In this document: piece after piece, positions 45,013 to 56,100 of the stretch | Layout: each line of letters starts with the position of its first letter | Numbering within the stretch: the first letter of the stretch is position 1 | Assembly: GCF_000485905.1 (NCBI RefSeq) | Contig: NC_022664.1 | Coordinates: 1,178,001 to 1,242,000, forward strand | Direction of reading: 5' to 3' | Origin: Spiribacter curvatus | GTDB taxonomy: Bacteria > Pseudomonadota > Gammaproteobacteria > Nitrococcales > Nitrococcaceae | DNA: 64,000 nucleotides | Position numbers and translations under genes: made by a program | Notes under the pieces: model-generated | What the model was told of the DNA's origin: nothing | Database searches by the model: none | The model's input: the letters and a program-made list of their open reading frames with translations, nothing else

Positions 45013-46056
45013 CAGCCCGCCGAACAACCAGGCCAGATGCCGATGGGCGATCAGTGGGCTGTCGGGGGACAGGCGCAGACGGCATTCCCCCACCACTCGG
45101 GGTTCGCCGCTGACCTGGGAGCGGATGCTCGGATAACCCCCAACATCGCCGGTGCCGCGTACCCGTGCCTCGAATGTTGTGCCCGCCGGACTCGTATTGC
45201 GCAGCGTGGCTTCCGGATCCAACCGCCCCTGCTGCAGGCGTCGGGCGAGTCGGGCGATGGTGCCGGTCCCCGTGGGGCAGTCCCAGAGCACACCCGGATG
45301 ACCGTATGTCCCCCCAGTTGCCGCCAGGCAGCCGGGCGCCGTCTCCATCTCAGGCCACATCCAGTGCAGAAACCGGGGGCGGCCAACATCGCCGAGGCGG
45401 GGGTGGTGCTCATCGAAGTCACCCTGAACCGCCTCGATGATGCGCCCCGCCAGCGCAAGTGCCTTCGCACCAGCCGCGGCCTCGGGCGATAGCGCCACCT
45501 GCTCGGCGTCCACCATGACGTAATACCCGCCACTCCAGGCAATGTCGTAGGTGAGCGGGCCGATCCCGGGCAGTTCAATGCGGGCGTCAGCCCGCTGGAC
45601 GAAGGCCTCGTCGCCTTCGACACTCACGGCGATGACCCGACCTGCGGCAAGCTGGACATGGGCATCCACCCGCCCACCGGGGGTCTCAAGGCGCAGGCAC
45701 TGTGAGCCATCCGGTGTATCAACCGGCACCCGTCCGCTCTCGATCAGCGCACAGGCGGTCGCCATGGTGTTCGAGCCAGAGAAGAACGGATAGCCCATCA
45801 CTTCCATGATGATGAACGCGGCATCGGCGTCCTCCGCTTCCGGGGGCGTCAGCAGATCGACACAGAAACTGGGTTGCCCATAGGGCGGTTCAATCAGCAG
45901 TTGCCGTAATCCGTCGCCTGACTCACTGAGCCATTCCATTCGCTCGCGAACACTCAGCCTGGTATCCGTTGGCACACCGGCGAAGACTACGCGATGGATA
46001 TCGCCTCCAACGCCGACGTCCATCCACTCCAGCGCGACCTGATCAGTCGTGGACAT
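44971..46056 (-). CDS. proline racemase superfamily protein with Ser/Thr active-site pair
   Basis: A 361-residue member of the proline racemase/hydroxyproline epimerase superfamily. The start at 46056 (MSTTDQVALEWMDVGVGG) is inside the end of the preceding gene; the open frame upstream is a shadow. The two catalytic positions, both Cys in proline racemase, are Ser93 (PFFSGSNTMAT) and Thr262 (CPTGTGTIARLA). Known members pair Cys/Cys or Ser/Cys (epimerases) or Cys/Thr (trans-3-hydroxyproline dehydratase), so Ser/Thr leaves the reaction open. It overlaps the MDR gene upstream by 14 bases and the HAD gene downstream by 42. Confidence 0.85.
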   Translation of the reverse strand: MSTTDQVALEWMDVGVGGDIHRVVFAGVPTDTRLSVRERMEWLSESGDGLRQLLIEPPYGQPSFCVDLLTPPEAEDADAAFIIMEVMGYPFFSGSNTMATACALIESGRVPVDTPDGSQCLRLETPGGRVDAHVQLAAGRVIAVSVEGDEAFVQRADARIELPGIGPLTYDIAWSGGYYVMVDAEQVALSPEAAAGAKALALAGRIIEAVQGDFDEHHPRLGDVGRPRFLHWMWPEMETAPGCLAATGGTYGHPGVLWDCPTGTGTIARLARRLQQGRLDPEATLRNTSPAGTTFEARVRGTGDVGGYPSIRSQVSGEPRVVGECRLRLSPDSPLIAHRHLAWLFGGLSGLIENPVRTDTG

Positions 46057-47158
46057 GCGGTGCACCAACCGTGTCCCAGTGCCGGTCGGGCACCACCACA
46101 AGCTTGCCCACGTAGTCCTTGTCCATAAACGCCGTCTGCGCGGCGTGGAAGTCCGACAATCGCCAGGTATCATGCAGGAGCGGCTGGATCCGACCCGCGA
46201 CAATATGGCCGAGCAGCCGCCTGAAGTCGCTGCGGCGACCCTGGGATGAGCCGTGCAGCTGCAGGTGCTTGAGATACATCGTTCTGAGATCCAGATTGAC
46301 CACGGGCCCGGCAATGGCGCCGGCGGTCGTATACCGCCCTTCCGGACGCAGGATGCGCAGCAGATCGTTGAAGTGCTCGCCCGCCACCAGATCGGCGACC
46401 ACATCAACGGGCTGACCACCGGTGGCCGTCTCCACGGCGGCCACCCAATCCGATGCCGACCGATCGATGACCGCCTCCGCACCGATCGCCTGCAGCGCTT
46501 CGGCCTTGTCAGCGCGGGTGATTGCGTAGGGGATCGCACCGCGGGCCCGACAGAGCTGAACAATGCCAGAACCCACGCCCCCCGAGGCGCCCGTCACCAG
46601 CACTCGCTCGCCCGCCGCCACGCCCGCCCGCTCGAGCATGTGTTCACCCGTGAGATAAGCGCAGCAGAAGGTCGCCAGTTCGGCGTCGGTCAGCGTCGTG
46701 TCAACGGCATGAGCGTTATCGGCGGGTACGCACTGGTATTCGGCATAACCACCATCGCGGCCGTGGCCGATGTAGTCGATATCGGCCAGGCTGTCATCGT
46801 CGCGGTTATAAAGGCTGAAATCGACGATCACTCGCTCCCCGACCCGCGACGTTGCGACGTCCGGCCCCACCGCCACCACGCGGCCGACGCTGTCGGTGCC
46901 CTGGATACGCGGGAAGGTCAGTGTCGAGCGCCCACGGCGCCAGGTAGAGACCGCGTCGGGATCGGTATCACTGCCGTAAGCACCCTGTCGCACCCAGACA
47001 TCGGTGTTGTTCATCCCACAGGCGGTCACTTCGATGAGCACCTCGCCGGCAGCCGGCCATGGAACCGGGACGTCATCCCGATAGGTAAGGGCATCCAACC
47101 CGCCGTGGCGAGTCAGCTGGACAGCCGACATGGTGGAGGGGAGCTCGGTCGACGTCAT
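46043..47158 (-). CDS. zinc-type alcohol dehydrogenase / quinone oxidoreductase (MDR) family
   Basis: A 371-residue medium-chain dehydrogenase/reductase. The N-terminal GroES-like domain has ACGMNNTDVWVRQGAYG (Cys then Asn in place of the zinc-ligand pattern) and IQGTDSVGRVVAVGPDV; the NAD(P) site is VLVTGASGGVGSGIVQLCRARG. The structural-zinc Cys cluster is absent, so it is more like quinone reductases (QOR) than classical ADH. GAGGGA precedes the ATG at 47158. It is upstream of and overlaps the racemase-like gene by 14 bases; joint catabolism of a hydroxyproline-like compound is a guess. Confidence 0.87.
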   Translation of the reverse strand: MTSTELPSTMSAVQLTRHGGLDALTYRDDVPVPWPAAGEVLIEVTACGMNNTDVWVRQGAYGSDTDPDAVSTWRRGRSTLTFPRIQGTDSVGRVVAVGPDVATSRVGERVIVDFSLYNRDDDSLADIDYIGHGRDGGYAEYQCVPADNAHAVDTTLTDAELATFCCAYLTGEHMLERAGVAAGERVLVTGASGGVGSGIVQLCRARGAIPYAITRADKAEALQAIGAEAVIDRSASDWVAAVETATGGQPVDVVADLVAGEHFNDLLRILRPEGRYTTAGAIAGPVVNLDLRTMYLKHLQLHGSSQGRRSDFRRLLGHIVAGRIQPLLHDTWRLSDFHAAQTAFMDKDYVGKLVVVPDRHWDTVGAPHVHD

Positions 47159-47166
47159 ATTGTCCC

Positions 47167-47625
47167 TCAGCGCTCGCGGCGCGCCCGAAAGAAGGTTCTC
47201 AGTATTGTCGCGGCAGGCTCGGCCATGACCCCGCCGGTCACCGACAGCTGGTGGTTGTGGCTGGGATCATCATGCTGCCGGGTCGCTCCGCCGCAGGCCC
47301 CGGTCTTTGGATCGGCTGCCCCATAGATAATCCGCTCCACCCGGGCATGGATCAAGGCGCCGACACACATCGGGCAGGGCTCCAGGGTGACGTAGAGCGT
47401 GGTACCGGGGAAGCGGTAGGTCCCGAGGCGTGCGCCAGCGTCGCGCAATGCGACGATCTCCGCGTGAGCACTGGGATCATTACGCTCGATTGGTGCATTG
47501 GCGCCCTCGCCCACGATCGCTGCCTGCCTGACGAGCACGGCACCAACCGGGACCTCGCCCGCCTCAGCAGCCTGCTGCGCCAGGCGGAGGGCCCTTTCCA
47601 TCAATACCGTATCGTTCACTCCCAC
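47167..47625 (-). CDS. tadA: tRNA-specific adenosine deaminase TadA
   Basis: A 152-residue zinc-dependent deaminase that converts A34 to inosine in tRNA-Arg(ACG), whose gene is in this window. The catalytic motif is DPSAHAEIVALRDAG (His and Glu) and the zinc Cys pair is EPCPMCVGALIHARV. The N-terminus is MERALRLAQQAAEAGEVPVGAVLV. The start is uncertain: GTG at 47625, GTG at 47619 or ATG at 47601 are all in frame; 47625 is reported. It ends eight bases before the MDR gene on the same strand. Confidence 0.93.
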   Translation of the reverse strand: MGVNDTVLMERALRLAQQAAEAGEVPVGAVLVRQAAIVGEGANAPIERNDPSAHAEIVALRDAGARLGTYRFPGTTLYVTLEPCPMCVGALIHARVERIIYGAADPKTGACGGATRQHDDPSHNHQLSVTGGVMAEPAATILRTFFRARRER

Positions 47626-47654
47626 ACCATCGCCGACATGGTCACGCCGGCCGT

Positions 47655-48581
47655 TCAGTCCACAGGGCGGATCTGATAGCCCGCGACAGGGAAATGGACC
47701 GCGACGTCGCCGACATCCGTGTCGTCATGATCGATCGATATCCGATCGGAGGTCAGCGCACGCAGCCGCCCGAACACCTCAGGGTCGGAGGACTGCACAT
47801 ACGGGCGAATGCCGACAGACTGGCCGACTGCCAGGTCACTCCGGCGCTGGATACCGGTCGGTGCCTGTGGGACCGCCTGCGCGGCGATGGCCAGCGCCCT
47901 CTCGGCGGCAATCTGTTGCGCTGGCTGCTGGCCCAAGCCCTCGAGCGCTGACTCCACCTCGCAGAGATAGGGATGGTTCTCGAGCACCTCGCCACCGCGG
48001 CTCCAGCGCCCTCGCAGGAACCAGGCGATAAAGGCTGCGGCCACGTCACCATAGGAGAGCGCTCGGCAGTCGCAACGCCCGAGCCCGGCCAGCCAGGACT
48101 CAAGGCGGCCGAGCGCCGCCTCAAGCTGAAGGATCACGCCGGGCGCGTCTGAACGCAGCCCCTCCGGCGTCCAGCCTGGACCGAAATACAGGTCTCCCCG
48201 ATCCTGGATGAAGTCCGGCGGAGCCGTATCCAGCGCTTCGGCCATCACCACCCGAATCGCGAGCGGAAAGAGCGTTTGATCCACCCACTCGGCGAGCACC
48301 AGCGCTGCACCACGGGACGGCCCGGGAAAGAGGCGCTCGCCGGCCTGCGGCGCCGCGTCCCCCAGCACCTGGGCGATGTTGTGTGTGTCACAGTAAACAT
48401 CCGCGCCCACCTGCAGCACGGGTGTTCGCCGATAACCGGCGGTCAACGGCAGCAAGAGCGGTTTAGGCGGGACTCTCGGGATTTCTACGGACGTCCATGG
48501 CAGGCCGGCCAGGCCCATCGCCATACGGGTCTTGTGCGCGAACGGCGATGGCCAGTAGTGGTGCAGGATCAGATCGGTCAT
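47655..48581 (-). CDS. glutathione S-transferase family protein with C-terminal extension
   Basis: A 308-residue GST-like protein. The thioredoxin-like N-terminal domain (LILHHYWPSPFAHKTRMAMG, PVLQVGADVYCDTHNIAQVL) is followed by an all-helical domain from about residue 90. Compared with typical GSTs (about 200-220) it is longer by roughly 80 residues, with an unusual C-terminal part (DLAVGQSVGIRPYVQSSDPEVFGRL ... VAVHFPVAGYQIRPV). The catalytic position holds Ser or Pro (WPSPFAHK). It lies three bases after guaA and before tadA on the same strand. The substrate is unknown. Confidence 0.83.
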   Translation of the reverse strand: MTDLILHHYWPSPFAHKTRMAMGLAGLPWTSVEIPRVPPKPLLLPLTAGYRRTPVLQVGADVYCDTHNIAQVLGDAAPQAGERLFPGPSRGAALVLAEWVDQTLFPLAIRVVMAEALDTAPPDFIQDRGDLYFGPGWTPEGLRSDAPGVILQLEAALGRLESWLAGLGRCDCRALSYGDVAAAFIAWFLRGRWSRGGEVLENHPYLCEVESALEGLGQQPAQQIAAERALAIAAQAVPQAPTGIQRRSDLAVGQSVGIRPYVQSSDPEVFGRLRALTSDRISIDHDDTDVGDVAVHFPVAGYQIRPVD

Positions 48582-48584
48582 GTC

Positions 48585-50168
48585 TCACTCCCACTCGATC
48601 GTGGCGGGCGGCTTGCCAGAGATGTCGTAGACCACTCGCGAGATGCCGTCGATCTCGTTGATGATCCGGCGCGATACATGGTCAAGGAAGTCGTAGGGCA
48701 GATGGGCCCAGCGCGCGGTCATGAAATCGATGGTCTCGACGGCGCGAAGCGCGATCACCCATTCATAGCGCCGACCGTCACCGGTGACGCCCACCGAGCG
48801 CACCGGCAGGAAAACCGCAAAGGCCTGACTGGTCTTTTCATACCAGCCACTGGCCCGCAGTTCTTCAATGAAGATGGCGTCGGCTTCGCGCAGGCAGTCG
48901 GCGTAGGTTTTATGGATCTCGCCGAGGATGCGCACGCCGAGACCCGGTCCGGGGAACGGATGCCGGTGGATCATTTCCGCGGGCAGGCCGAGTTCCAGGC
49001 CGATCCGCCGGACTTCATCCTTGAATAGCTCGCGTAGCGGCTCGAGCAGCTTGAGATTCATGCGCTCTGGCAGCCCACCGACGTTGTGGTGCGACTTGAT
49101 GACATGGGCCTTGCCGGTGCTGGCCCCGGCGGATTCGATGACATCCGGGTAAATCGTGCCCTGCGCCAGCCACTGGATGTTGTCGAGCTTACCCGCCTCT
49201 TCGTCGAACACCTCAATGAAGGTGCGGCCGATGATCTTGCGCTTGAGTTCGGGATCGGCCTCGCCGGCCAGTGCGTCAAGGAATCGGCTCTCGGCGTCCA
49301 CCCGGATCACGCGAATGCCCATGTGGCGGGCAAAGGTGCGCATGACCTCGTCGCCCTCACCCAGTCTGAGGAGCCCATTGTCGACGAATACACAGGTGAG
49401 CTGATCGCCGATGGCCTTGTGCAGCAGCGCCGCCACGACCGAGGAATCCACGCCGCCAGAGAGCCCGAGGAGGACGTTATCGTCGCCCACCGTTGTGCGC
49501 ACCCGGCCAACCAAGTCATCGATGATATTGCCCGCGGTCCACTCGCCGCTACAGCCGCAGATTTCACGCGTAAAGCGCTCGAGAATGCGTTTTCCCTGCG
49601 CCGTGTGCGTAACCTCCGGGTGGAACTGCAGCCCATAGAGGCCGCGCGCATCATCGCCGATGCCTGCGATCGGCGCCGAGGGCGTACTGGCGATGACCTT
49701 GAACCCCGCTGGCAGCGTCGCGACCCGATCACCGTGGCTCATCCAGACATCGAGCAGCCCATGTCCCTCGGCATTGGTGCGGTCTTCAATATCACGCAGC
49801 AGCGTGGAGTGGCCGCGGGCGCGGACCTCGGCATAGCCGAACTCCTTGGTGGAGGACGCCTCGACGCCGCCGCCCAGCTCATGAGCGAGCGTCTGCATGC
49901 CATAACAGATCCCCAGAATCGGAACACCCAGCTCGAGGACCACCGCGGCCATCCGCGGGGTCTGCTCGCCATCCTCGTGCACCGACTCAGGGCCACCCGA
50001 GAGGATCACGCCCCGCGGCGCAAAGTCACGGATGCGGTCAGGATCGACGTCCCAGGGGCGGATCTCGCAATAGACACCGGCCTCGCGGATCCGGCGCGCG
50101 ATGAGCTGGGTGTACTGCGAGCCGAAATCGAGGATCAGGATCCGCTCGGCATGGATATCGCCGGTCAT
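48585..50168 (-). CDS. guaA: GMP synthase (glutamine-hydrolysing)
   Basis: A 527-residue enzyme that converts XMP to GMP with glutamine and ATP. The class I glutamine amidotransferase domain (residues 1-200) has [38 protein letters not shown] with the nucleophile Cys, and a His-x-Glu motif [10 protein letters not shown]. The ATP-pyrophosphatase domain has [21 protein letters not shown], and the dimerisation domain ends [31 protein letters not shown], the invariant GuaA tail. It follows guaB by four bases, the usual guaBA operon. Confidence 0.98.
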   Translation of the reverse strand: MTGDIHAERILILDFGSQYTQLIARRIREAGVYCEIRPWDVDPDRIRDFAPRGVILSGGPESVHEDGEQTPRMAAVVLELGVPILGICYGMQTLAHELGGGVEASSTKEFGYAEVRARGHSTLLRDIEDRTNAEGHGLLDVWMSHGDRVATLPAGFKVIASTPSAPIAGIGDDARGLYGLQFHPEVTHTAQGKRILERFTREICGCSGEWTAGNIIDDLVGRVRTTVGDDNVLLGLSGGVDSSVVAALLHKAIGDQLTCVFVDNGLLRLGEGDEVMRTFARHMGIRVIRVDAESRFLDALAGEADPELKRKIIGRTFIEVFDEEAGKLDNIQWLAQGTIYPDVIESAGASTGKAHVIKSHHNVGGLPERMNLKLLEPLRELFKDEVRRIGLELGLPAEMIHRHPFPGPGLGVRILGEIHKTYADCLREADAIFIEELRASGWYEKTSQAFAVFLPVRSVGVTGDGRRYEWVIALRAVETIDFMTARWAHLPYDFLDHVSRRIINEIDGISRVVYDISGKPPATIEWE

Positions 50169-50172
50169 GGCG

Positions 50173-51639
50173 TCAGTCGCTCCGGTAGTTGGGCGCTTCC
50201 TTGGTGATGCTCACATCGTGGACATGCCCCTCGCGCACCCCTGAGTTGGTGATGCGCGCAAAGGTCGCCCGCTCGCGGAACGACTCGATGTCGGCACAGC
50301 CGCAATAGCCCATGCTGGCCCGCAGACCGCCCAGAAGCTGGTGAATGATGACGTTCATCGGGCCCTTATAGGGCACCCGCCCTTCGATGCCCTCGGGCAC
50401 GAGCTTGTCGGCATCGCGGGCGTTTTCCTGGAAGTAGCGATCCGAGGAACCCTGCTTGCCCGACATCGCACCGATGGATCCCATCCCGCGATAGGACTTG
50501 TAGCTGCGGCCCTGGTAGAGCTCGACTTCGCCGGGGGCCTCATCGGTCCCCGCGAACATGCTGCCCATCATCACGCAATGGGCGCCGGCCGCCATGGCCT
50601 TCGCCATATCGCCGGAAAACCGAATGCCACCGTCGGCAATCACCGGGATATCGGTCTGTGCCAGCGCGCTCGCGACATTATCGACGGCGGTGACCTGTGG
50701 CACGCCCACGCCGGCGATGACCCGCGTTGTACAGATCGATCCCGGTCCGATACCGACCTTGACCGCATCGGCGCCCGCATCCGCCAGCGCACGCGCCGCA
50801 TCACCGGTGGCGATATTGCCGCCAATCACCTGAACCGCGGGGAAGCGTTGTTTGATCCAACCGACCCGGTCGATCACTCCCTTGCTGTGGCCATGCGCGG
50901 TATCGACGATCAGCAGATCCACGCCCGCTTCCGCCAGTGCCTCGACGCGCTCCGCCGTGCCCTCGCCGGTGGAGACCGCCGCACCGACGCGGAGCCGCCC
51001 GAATTCATCCTTACAGGCGTTGGGGAAATCCTCGGCCTTCTGAATGTCCTTGACCGTAATCATTCCACGCAGCTCAAAGCGTGAATTGACCACCAGAAGC
51101 TTTTCGATGCGGTGGCGATGGAGCAGTGTCAGGATCTCGCCGCGCTCGGCGCCCTCCTGCACGGTCACCAGTCGCTCCTTGGGCGTCATGGCATCGGTCA
51201 CCTTCATGTCGAGCCGGGTCTCGAAGCGCAGGTCACGACTGGTCACAATCCCCATGAGCTGGCGGCCCTCGACCACCGGCACACCGGAGATCCCGTACTG
51301 CCCCATCAAGGCGATGACCTCGCGGATCGTGGCCTCCGGGGTGACCGTGATCGGCTCTTTAATGACACCGCTCTCGAATTTCTTGACGATTCGGACCTCG
51401 CGGGCCTGATCCTCGATACTCATGCTCTTGTGCACAACGCCGATCCCGCCCTGCTCGGCGAGCCGGATCGCGAGGCGCGATTCAGTGACGGTGTCCATGG
51501 CCGCGGAGAGCAGCGGAATATTGAGTTGAATACCCCTTGTGACACGCGTCGTGAGGTCGACGGCCTTGGGCAGCACATCGGAGTAATCCGGCAGCAGGAG
51601 GACGTCGTCGAAGGTCAGGGCTTCCTGGGCGATTTGCAT
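50173..51639 (-). CDS. guaB: IMP dehydrogenase
   Basis: A 488-residue enzyme catalysing IMP to XMP with NAD+. The (beta/alpha)8 domain starts [29 protein letters not shown]; two CBS domains lie at about residues 95-205 ([31 protein letters not shown]); the catalytic loop is [20 protein letters not shown] with the active-site Cys; and the mobile flap carries [13 protein letters not shown] and [15 protein letters not shown]. Start ATG at 51639. It is first of the guaBA pair and has a promoter-like TATAAT upstream. Confidence 0.98.
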   Translation of the reverse strand: MQIAQEALTFDDVLLLPDYSDVLPKAVDLTTRVTRGIQLNIPLLSAAMDTVTESRLAIRLAEQGGIGVVHKSMSIEDQAREVRIVKKFESGVIKEPITVTPEATIREVIALMGQYGISGVPVVEGRQLMGIVTSRDLRFETRLDMKVTDAMTPKERLVTVQEGAERGEILTLLHRHRIEKLLVVNSRFELRGMITVKDIQKAEDFPNACKDEFGRLRVGAAVSTGEGTAERVEALAEAGVDLLIVDTAHGHSKGVIDRVGWIKQRFPAVQVIGGNIATGDAARALADAGADAVKVGIGPGSICTTRVIAGVGVPQVTAVDNVASALAQTDIPVIADGGIRFSGDMAKAMAAGAHCVMMGSMFAGTDEAPGEVELYQGRSYKSYRGMGSIGAMSGKQGSSDRYFQENARDADKLVPEGIEGRVPYKGPMNVIIHQLLGGLRASMGYCGCADIESFRERATFARITNSGVREGHVHDVSITKEAPNYRSD

Positions 51640-51675
51640 GATGACGTCCTCTTCTGGCGCGATAGTTAACCGTCA

Positions 51676-51705
51676 ATTATAGGCCGAATCGGACCTGAAC
51701 GCCAA
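51676..51705 (-). promoter_or_regulatory. candidate guaBA promoter
   Basis: On the minus strand TTGGCG (51705-51700) and TATAAT (51681-51676) are spaced by 18 bases, with the guaB ATG about 37 bases beyond the -10 box. No obvious PurR operator was recognised. The divergent xseA start lies about 50 bases on the other side. Confidence 0.45.
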
Positions 51706-51755
51706 TGTCAATCACCGCGTCTGGCATTTGTATATGCAGCTGCTAGGCTCTCGCC

Positions 51756-53108
51756 ATGGATACCCCGACTGCGGATAACGTCTACACCGTCTCGCGGCTC
51801 AATCAGACCGTGCGCGCTCTGCTTGAGCAGGCGCTGCCGCTGGTGTGGGTAGAGGGTGAAATCTCCAATCTGGCCCGCCCCCGCTCCGGGCATATCTATT
51901 TCACGCTCAAGGACGCCGACTCGCAGGTTCGCTGCGCGCTTTTCCGCAATCGCGCCCTACGGCTGCGAACCACTCCCGAGAATGGCGATCAAGTCCGCAT
52001 TCGGGCACGCATCGGCCTCTACGCCCCGCGCGGCGAATATCAGCTCATCGCAGAGCATCTGGAACCGGCCGGGGACGGCGCCCTGCAACGCGCATTCGCG
52101 GCGTTGAAGGCTCAGCTCGACACGGAGGGCCTCTTCGATCCTGCTCACAAACAATCCATCCCCACGCTGCCGCGGCGCATTGGCGTCATCACCTCACCAA
52201 CTGGGGCGGCGATCCGCGATATCGTGAGTGTGTTGAAACGGCGCTTCCCGGCCCTGCCCATCCTGATCTATCCAGTGCCGGTACAGGGCACGGGTGCGGC
52301 GGCGGAGGTCATCGAGGCCATCCAACGCGCCGATCGCCGGCAGGAGGTGGACGCTTTGATCGTTGGTCGCGGCGGCGGCTCGCTGGAGGATCTGCAGGCC
52401 TTCAATGACGAGCATGTGGCCCGAGCCATCCACGCCTGCACGCTCCCGGTGATCAGCGCGGTGGGGCACGAGGTGGATATCACCATTGCCGACCTGGTCG
52501 CTGATGAGCGAGCCGCCACCCCGTCAGCCGCGGCGGAGCGCCTGTCCCCCGATGGCGAAGCGCTGGCCCGCGCGATCCAGCAGGGCTATGCGCGGTTACG
52601 CCAGGGGCTTGCACGGACCCTCGGCGAACGTCGTGAACGGATCACTCGACTGGAGCGGCGACTGAGCGCGCAACATCCAGGTCGCCGGCTCCGCGATCGC
52701 GCCCAGCGACTCGACGAGCTCGACCAGCGCCTCGGCAGGGCAATGACGGGCCACCTCGAGACCCGCGCACAACAGATAGGGCGTCTCGAGCGACGGGTAC
52801 AGACGCAGAATCCGGGGGTCCGCATCCGGCGGCTGTCTGATTCAACCGTCCAGATGAATCAACGGCTTGAGCGCGGCCTGCGCGAGCGAATCCGCCGTGA
52901 GCGGGCCCGACTGGAAGCGAGCGCGCGAACGCTCGAGAGCCTGAGTCCGCTTGGAACGCTTGCGCGGGGCTATGCCATCGTCCAGCCAGCCGACAGTGGT
53001 GCGGTGATACACCGGGCGGCGGATGTGGCCGTGGGCGATCCAATCCGGGCGCGGCTCAGCGAGGGCGCGCTGATCGCCCGCGTCGAGGGCTACGACGAGA
53101 CGACTTAA
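51756..53108 (+). CDS. xseA: exodeoxyribonuclease VII large subunit
   Basis: A 450-residue XseA, subunit of the nuclease that degrades single-stranded DNA from both ends. The N-terminal OB-fold (YTVSRLNQTVRALLEQALPLVWVEGEISNLARPRSGHIYFTLKD) is followed by the catalytic domain (RRIGVITSPTGAAIRDIVSVLKRRFP, GRGGGSLEDLQAFN, ISAVGHEVDITIADLVADERAATPSAAAE). The long coiled-coil region (about 270-400) and the small C-terminal domain (LARGYAIVQPADSGAVIHRAADVAVGDPI) are complete. Length is the family norm. It is divergent from guaB across 116 bases; xseB is not in the window. Confidence 0.97.
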   Translation: MDTPTADNVYTVSRLNQTVRALLEQALPLVWVEGEISNLARPRSGHIYFTLKDADSQVRCALFRNRALRLRTTPENGDQVRIRARIGLYAPRGEYQLIAEHLEPAGDGALQRAFAALKAQLDTEGLFDPAHKQSIPTLPRRIGVITSPTGAAIRDIVSVLKRRFPALPILIYPVPVQGTGAAAEVIEAIQRADRRQEVDALIVGRGGGSLEDLQAFNDEHVARAIHACTLPVISAVGHEVDITIADLVADERAATPSAAAERLSPDGEALARAIQQGYARLRQGLARTLGERRERITRLERRLSAQHPGRRLRDRAQRLDELDQRLGRAMTGHLETRAQQIGRLERRVQTQNPGVRIRRLSDSTVQMNQRLERGLRERIRRERARLEASARTLESLSPLGTLARGYAIVQPADSGAVIHRAADVAVGDPIRARLSEGALIARVEGYDETT

Positions 53109-53188
53109 ACCCCATTTCGGCTGGCTTGTTGCGCTGCGCTGTCCGGCGCATGATGCGTTCGTCATCCACCCTCATCCGTTGGAAATGT

Positions 53189-56100
53189 ATGGATCTTGAT
53201 CTCAGCCTCGGCCAGTACGGCCTTGATTTTCACACCCTGCAGACGACCGCCGGCCTCGGCCGCGTCGATGCGGCGTTTCTCGATGAGCTGAAAACCGCGG
53301 CGCCGCAGCTGGCTGCGCGCCTCGAGGACTATCGCGGTCGCGATACGGATCTACCTGGCACCCAGAACAGTGAACTGCTGATCGAACTCGGCCCCTATGT
53401 CGAGGCGTTTATCGGCCGGCTGTTTGGCATCGAGTCAGAGCTCGACGCCCTGCGGCGCTCGATCCTGGCGAACGATGTAGTCATGCAGTTCAAGCAGGCT
53501 TTTGTGCAACGCCGGGTCAAGCGCCACCGCCGGCCGGTCGAGCAGTCATTCGAAGCACTTGATGCGACACTACGGGCCGGTCTGGGTGACAAAGCCGGCG
53601 ATGATGAGGAACGCGCCATCGCCGAGTTTGGCATGGCCCTGCTCGAGGACGAGGCCGCCAACGCCGAGGCCATCGAGACCCTGACTGCCTGGTGCAAACT
53701 CGCCCGCCAGACCACCGACGGGCAAGCGCGCGTGCGCGGATGGGCGAGCTTCAAACTGCCCGAACGGGTCGATCACTTTGACCGCGTCCCTGCCGAGCGG
53801 GTGGAGATTGACGGCGTCGAGCGTCTGCAGGCCGAACCCGATCGACGCCGCACCCGGGACGGCTTCTCGCTGACCGACCACCGTATGGACGCCCGTCACG
53901 TCCAGAGCGAGATTCACTATTGCATCTACTGTCATGACCACGAGGGTGATTTCTGCTCGCGCGGATTCCCCGAGAAAAAGGCCCAGCCCGAGCTTGGCTA
54001 CAAGGCCGATCCCCTGGGCGTCACGCTGACCGGCTGCCCGCTCGAGGAGAAGATCTCCGAGATGCATGTGCTGCGCCGTGACGGCTACAACCTCGCGGCG
54101 CTGGCGATGATCATGGTCGATAACCCCATGGTGCCCGCCACCGGTCATCGAATCTGTAACGACTGTATGAAGGGCTGCATCTATCAGAAGCAGGATCCGG
54201 TGGATATCCCCCAGATCGAGACCCGAGTGCTTGGCGACAGCCTGGATCTGAGCTGGGGCGTCGAGCTCTATCACTTGCTGACGCGCTGGAATCCGCTGCG
54301 CCGTGAACAGTTCATTCAGCAGCCGGATAACAACCGCCGCGTTCTGATCGCCGGGATGGGACCGGCTGGCTTTACCATGGCCCATCACCTGACCATGAAT
54401 GGCACCGCGGTTGTCGGTGTGGATGGCCTTAAGATCGAACCGCTGCCGGCGTCTTTGCTTGAGGCACCGGTAGAGCGCTGGGCGGACCTGCAGGAAGACC
54501 TCGACGAGCGCATCCTCATGGGCTTCGGCGGCGTCGCTGAGTACGGCATCACCGTGCGCTGGGACAAGAACTTTCTCAAGCTCATCTACCTGACCCTGGC
54601 GCGGCGGCATAACTTCCGCGTGTTCGGGGGCGCCCGCCTCGGCGGCACGGTCACCCTCGAGGATGCCTGGGCACTCGGCTTCGACCATGTCGTCAACGCC
54701 ACCGGCGCCGGTCTGCCGCGCGTGGTGCACATGGGCAATAGCCTCGCCCGCGGCATGCGTCAGGCGAGCGATTTTCTGATGGCGCTGCAGCTCACCGGTG
54801 CCGCCAAGGCGTCCAGCCTGGCGAGCCTGCAGGTGCGACTGCCTGCGGTGGTGGTTGGCGGCGGACTGACCGGCGTTGATACCGCCACCGAGGTCCAGGC
54901 CTATTACGTCAAGCAGGTCGAAAAGATCCTCGAGCGCTATGAGCGACTGTCCGAGCGGCTGGGTGAGAGCGCAGTCACTGCCGGTATGAATGACGAGGAC
55001 CAGGCCACGCTCACGGAATTCCTCGAGCATGGCCGAGCGATTCGTACAGAGCGTGCAGCGGCCGCCGCGGCCGAGCGCGAACCGGATTTCAACCCACTCG
55101 TGCGCGCCTGGGGCGGTGTGACCGTCGCCTATCGCAAAGGTATGACCGATTCGCCCGCCTATGTGCGCAATCACGAGGAGGTGATCAAGGCCACCGAGGA
55201 AGGGCTCTATTACGCCCAGGGGCTGGAGCCACTGCATGCCGAGGTCGATCAGTACGAGCATGTCAGCGCGCTGGTGTGCCGTGAACTGGAGCGCCATGAT
55301 GGCCGCTGGGCACCTACTGGTGCCGAGCGCCGGCTACCGGCGCGGGCGATCTTCATCGCCGCCGGCACGGTACCCAATACGATCTACGAGCGCGAATACC
55401 CGAACACCTTCCGTCTCGAGGGCAACCACTTCCTGCCCCACAACGCCACCGATCAGGGTCTGGAACCGGTCGATGACGCCGATCACTGCAAGTCCCGGGT
55501 GTTCGGACCGTTTACGTCCTACAACGAGGGCGGGCGCCGGGTCACATTCATCGGCGATACGCATCCGGCCTTCCACGGCAGCGTGGTTAACGCGATTGCC
55601 TCGGGCATGCGGACCTACCCCTATGTCATGGCCGCGATGGCGCATGACGTCCCCGGTAGTGACGAGCCCCATACCGACTTCCTGATGCGCATGGATGATC
55701 TGCTCACGGCGCGCGTGGTCGAGGTGCGTAACGATAATCCGGCGATGGTCGAGGTCTGGGTCAAGGCGCCGATGGCCGCCCGTAACTTCCGGGCCGGTCA
55801 GTTCTACCGGTTGCAGACCTTCGAGTCACTCTCGCCGGTGGTCGACAATACCCGGCTACAAATCCCGCTGATCACAGTCTCCGGGACCGGGGTGAAGAAC
55901 GACTGCATCCGCCTGATGGTGCTCCAGTGGGGCGCCGGGCCACGACTGGTCGGCCGGCTTCGCCCGGGTGATCCGTTGGTGCTCATGGGGCCCACCGGTG
56001 CACCCACCGATATGCCGACCGGACGCACCATCATGGTGGTCGCCGGTCGCTGGGGCGCGGCGGTGATGCTGGATATCGGGGCGGCGCTCCGTGCCGCCGG

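Noticed and set aside
46057-46563. Upstream 169-codon extension of the racemase-like protein
   Set aside because: It lies antiphase within the MDR gene, which has clear cofactor motifs; the family N-terminus begins at 46056.
53570-55297. 575-codon minus-strand open frame inside the giant flavoprotein
   Set aside because: It is antisense to Cys and Rossmann motifs that clearly belong to the plus-strand gene; no recognisable motif of its own.
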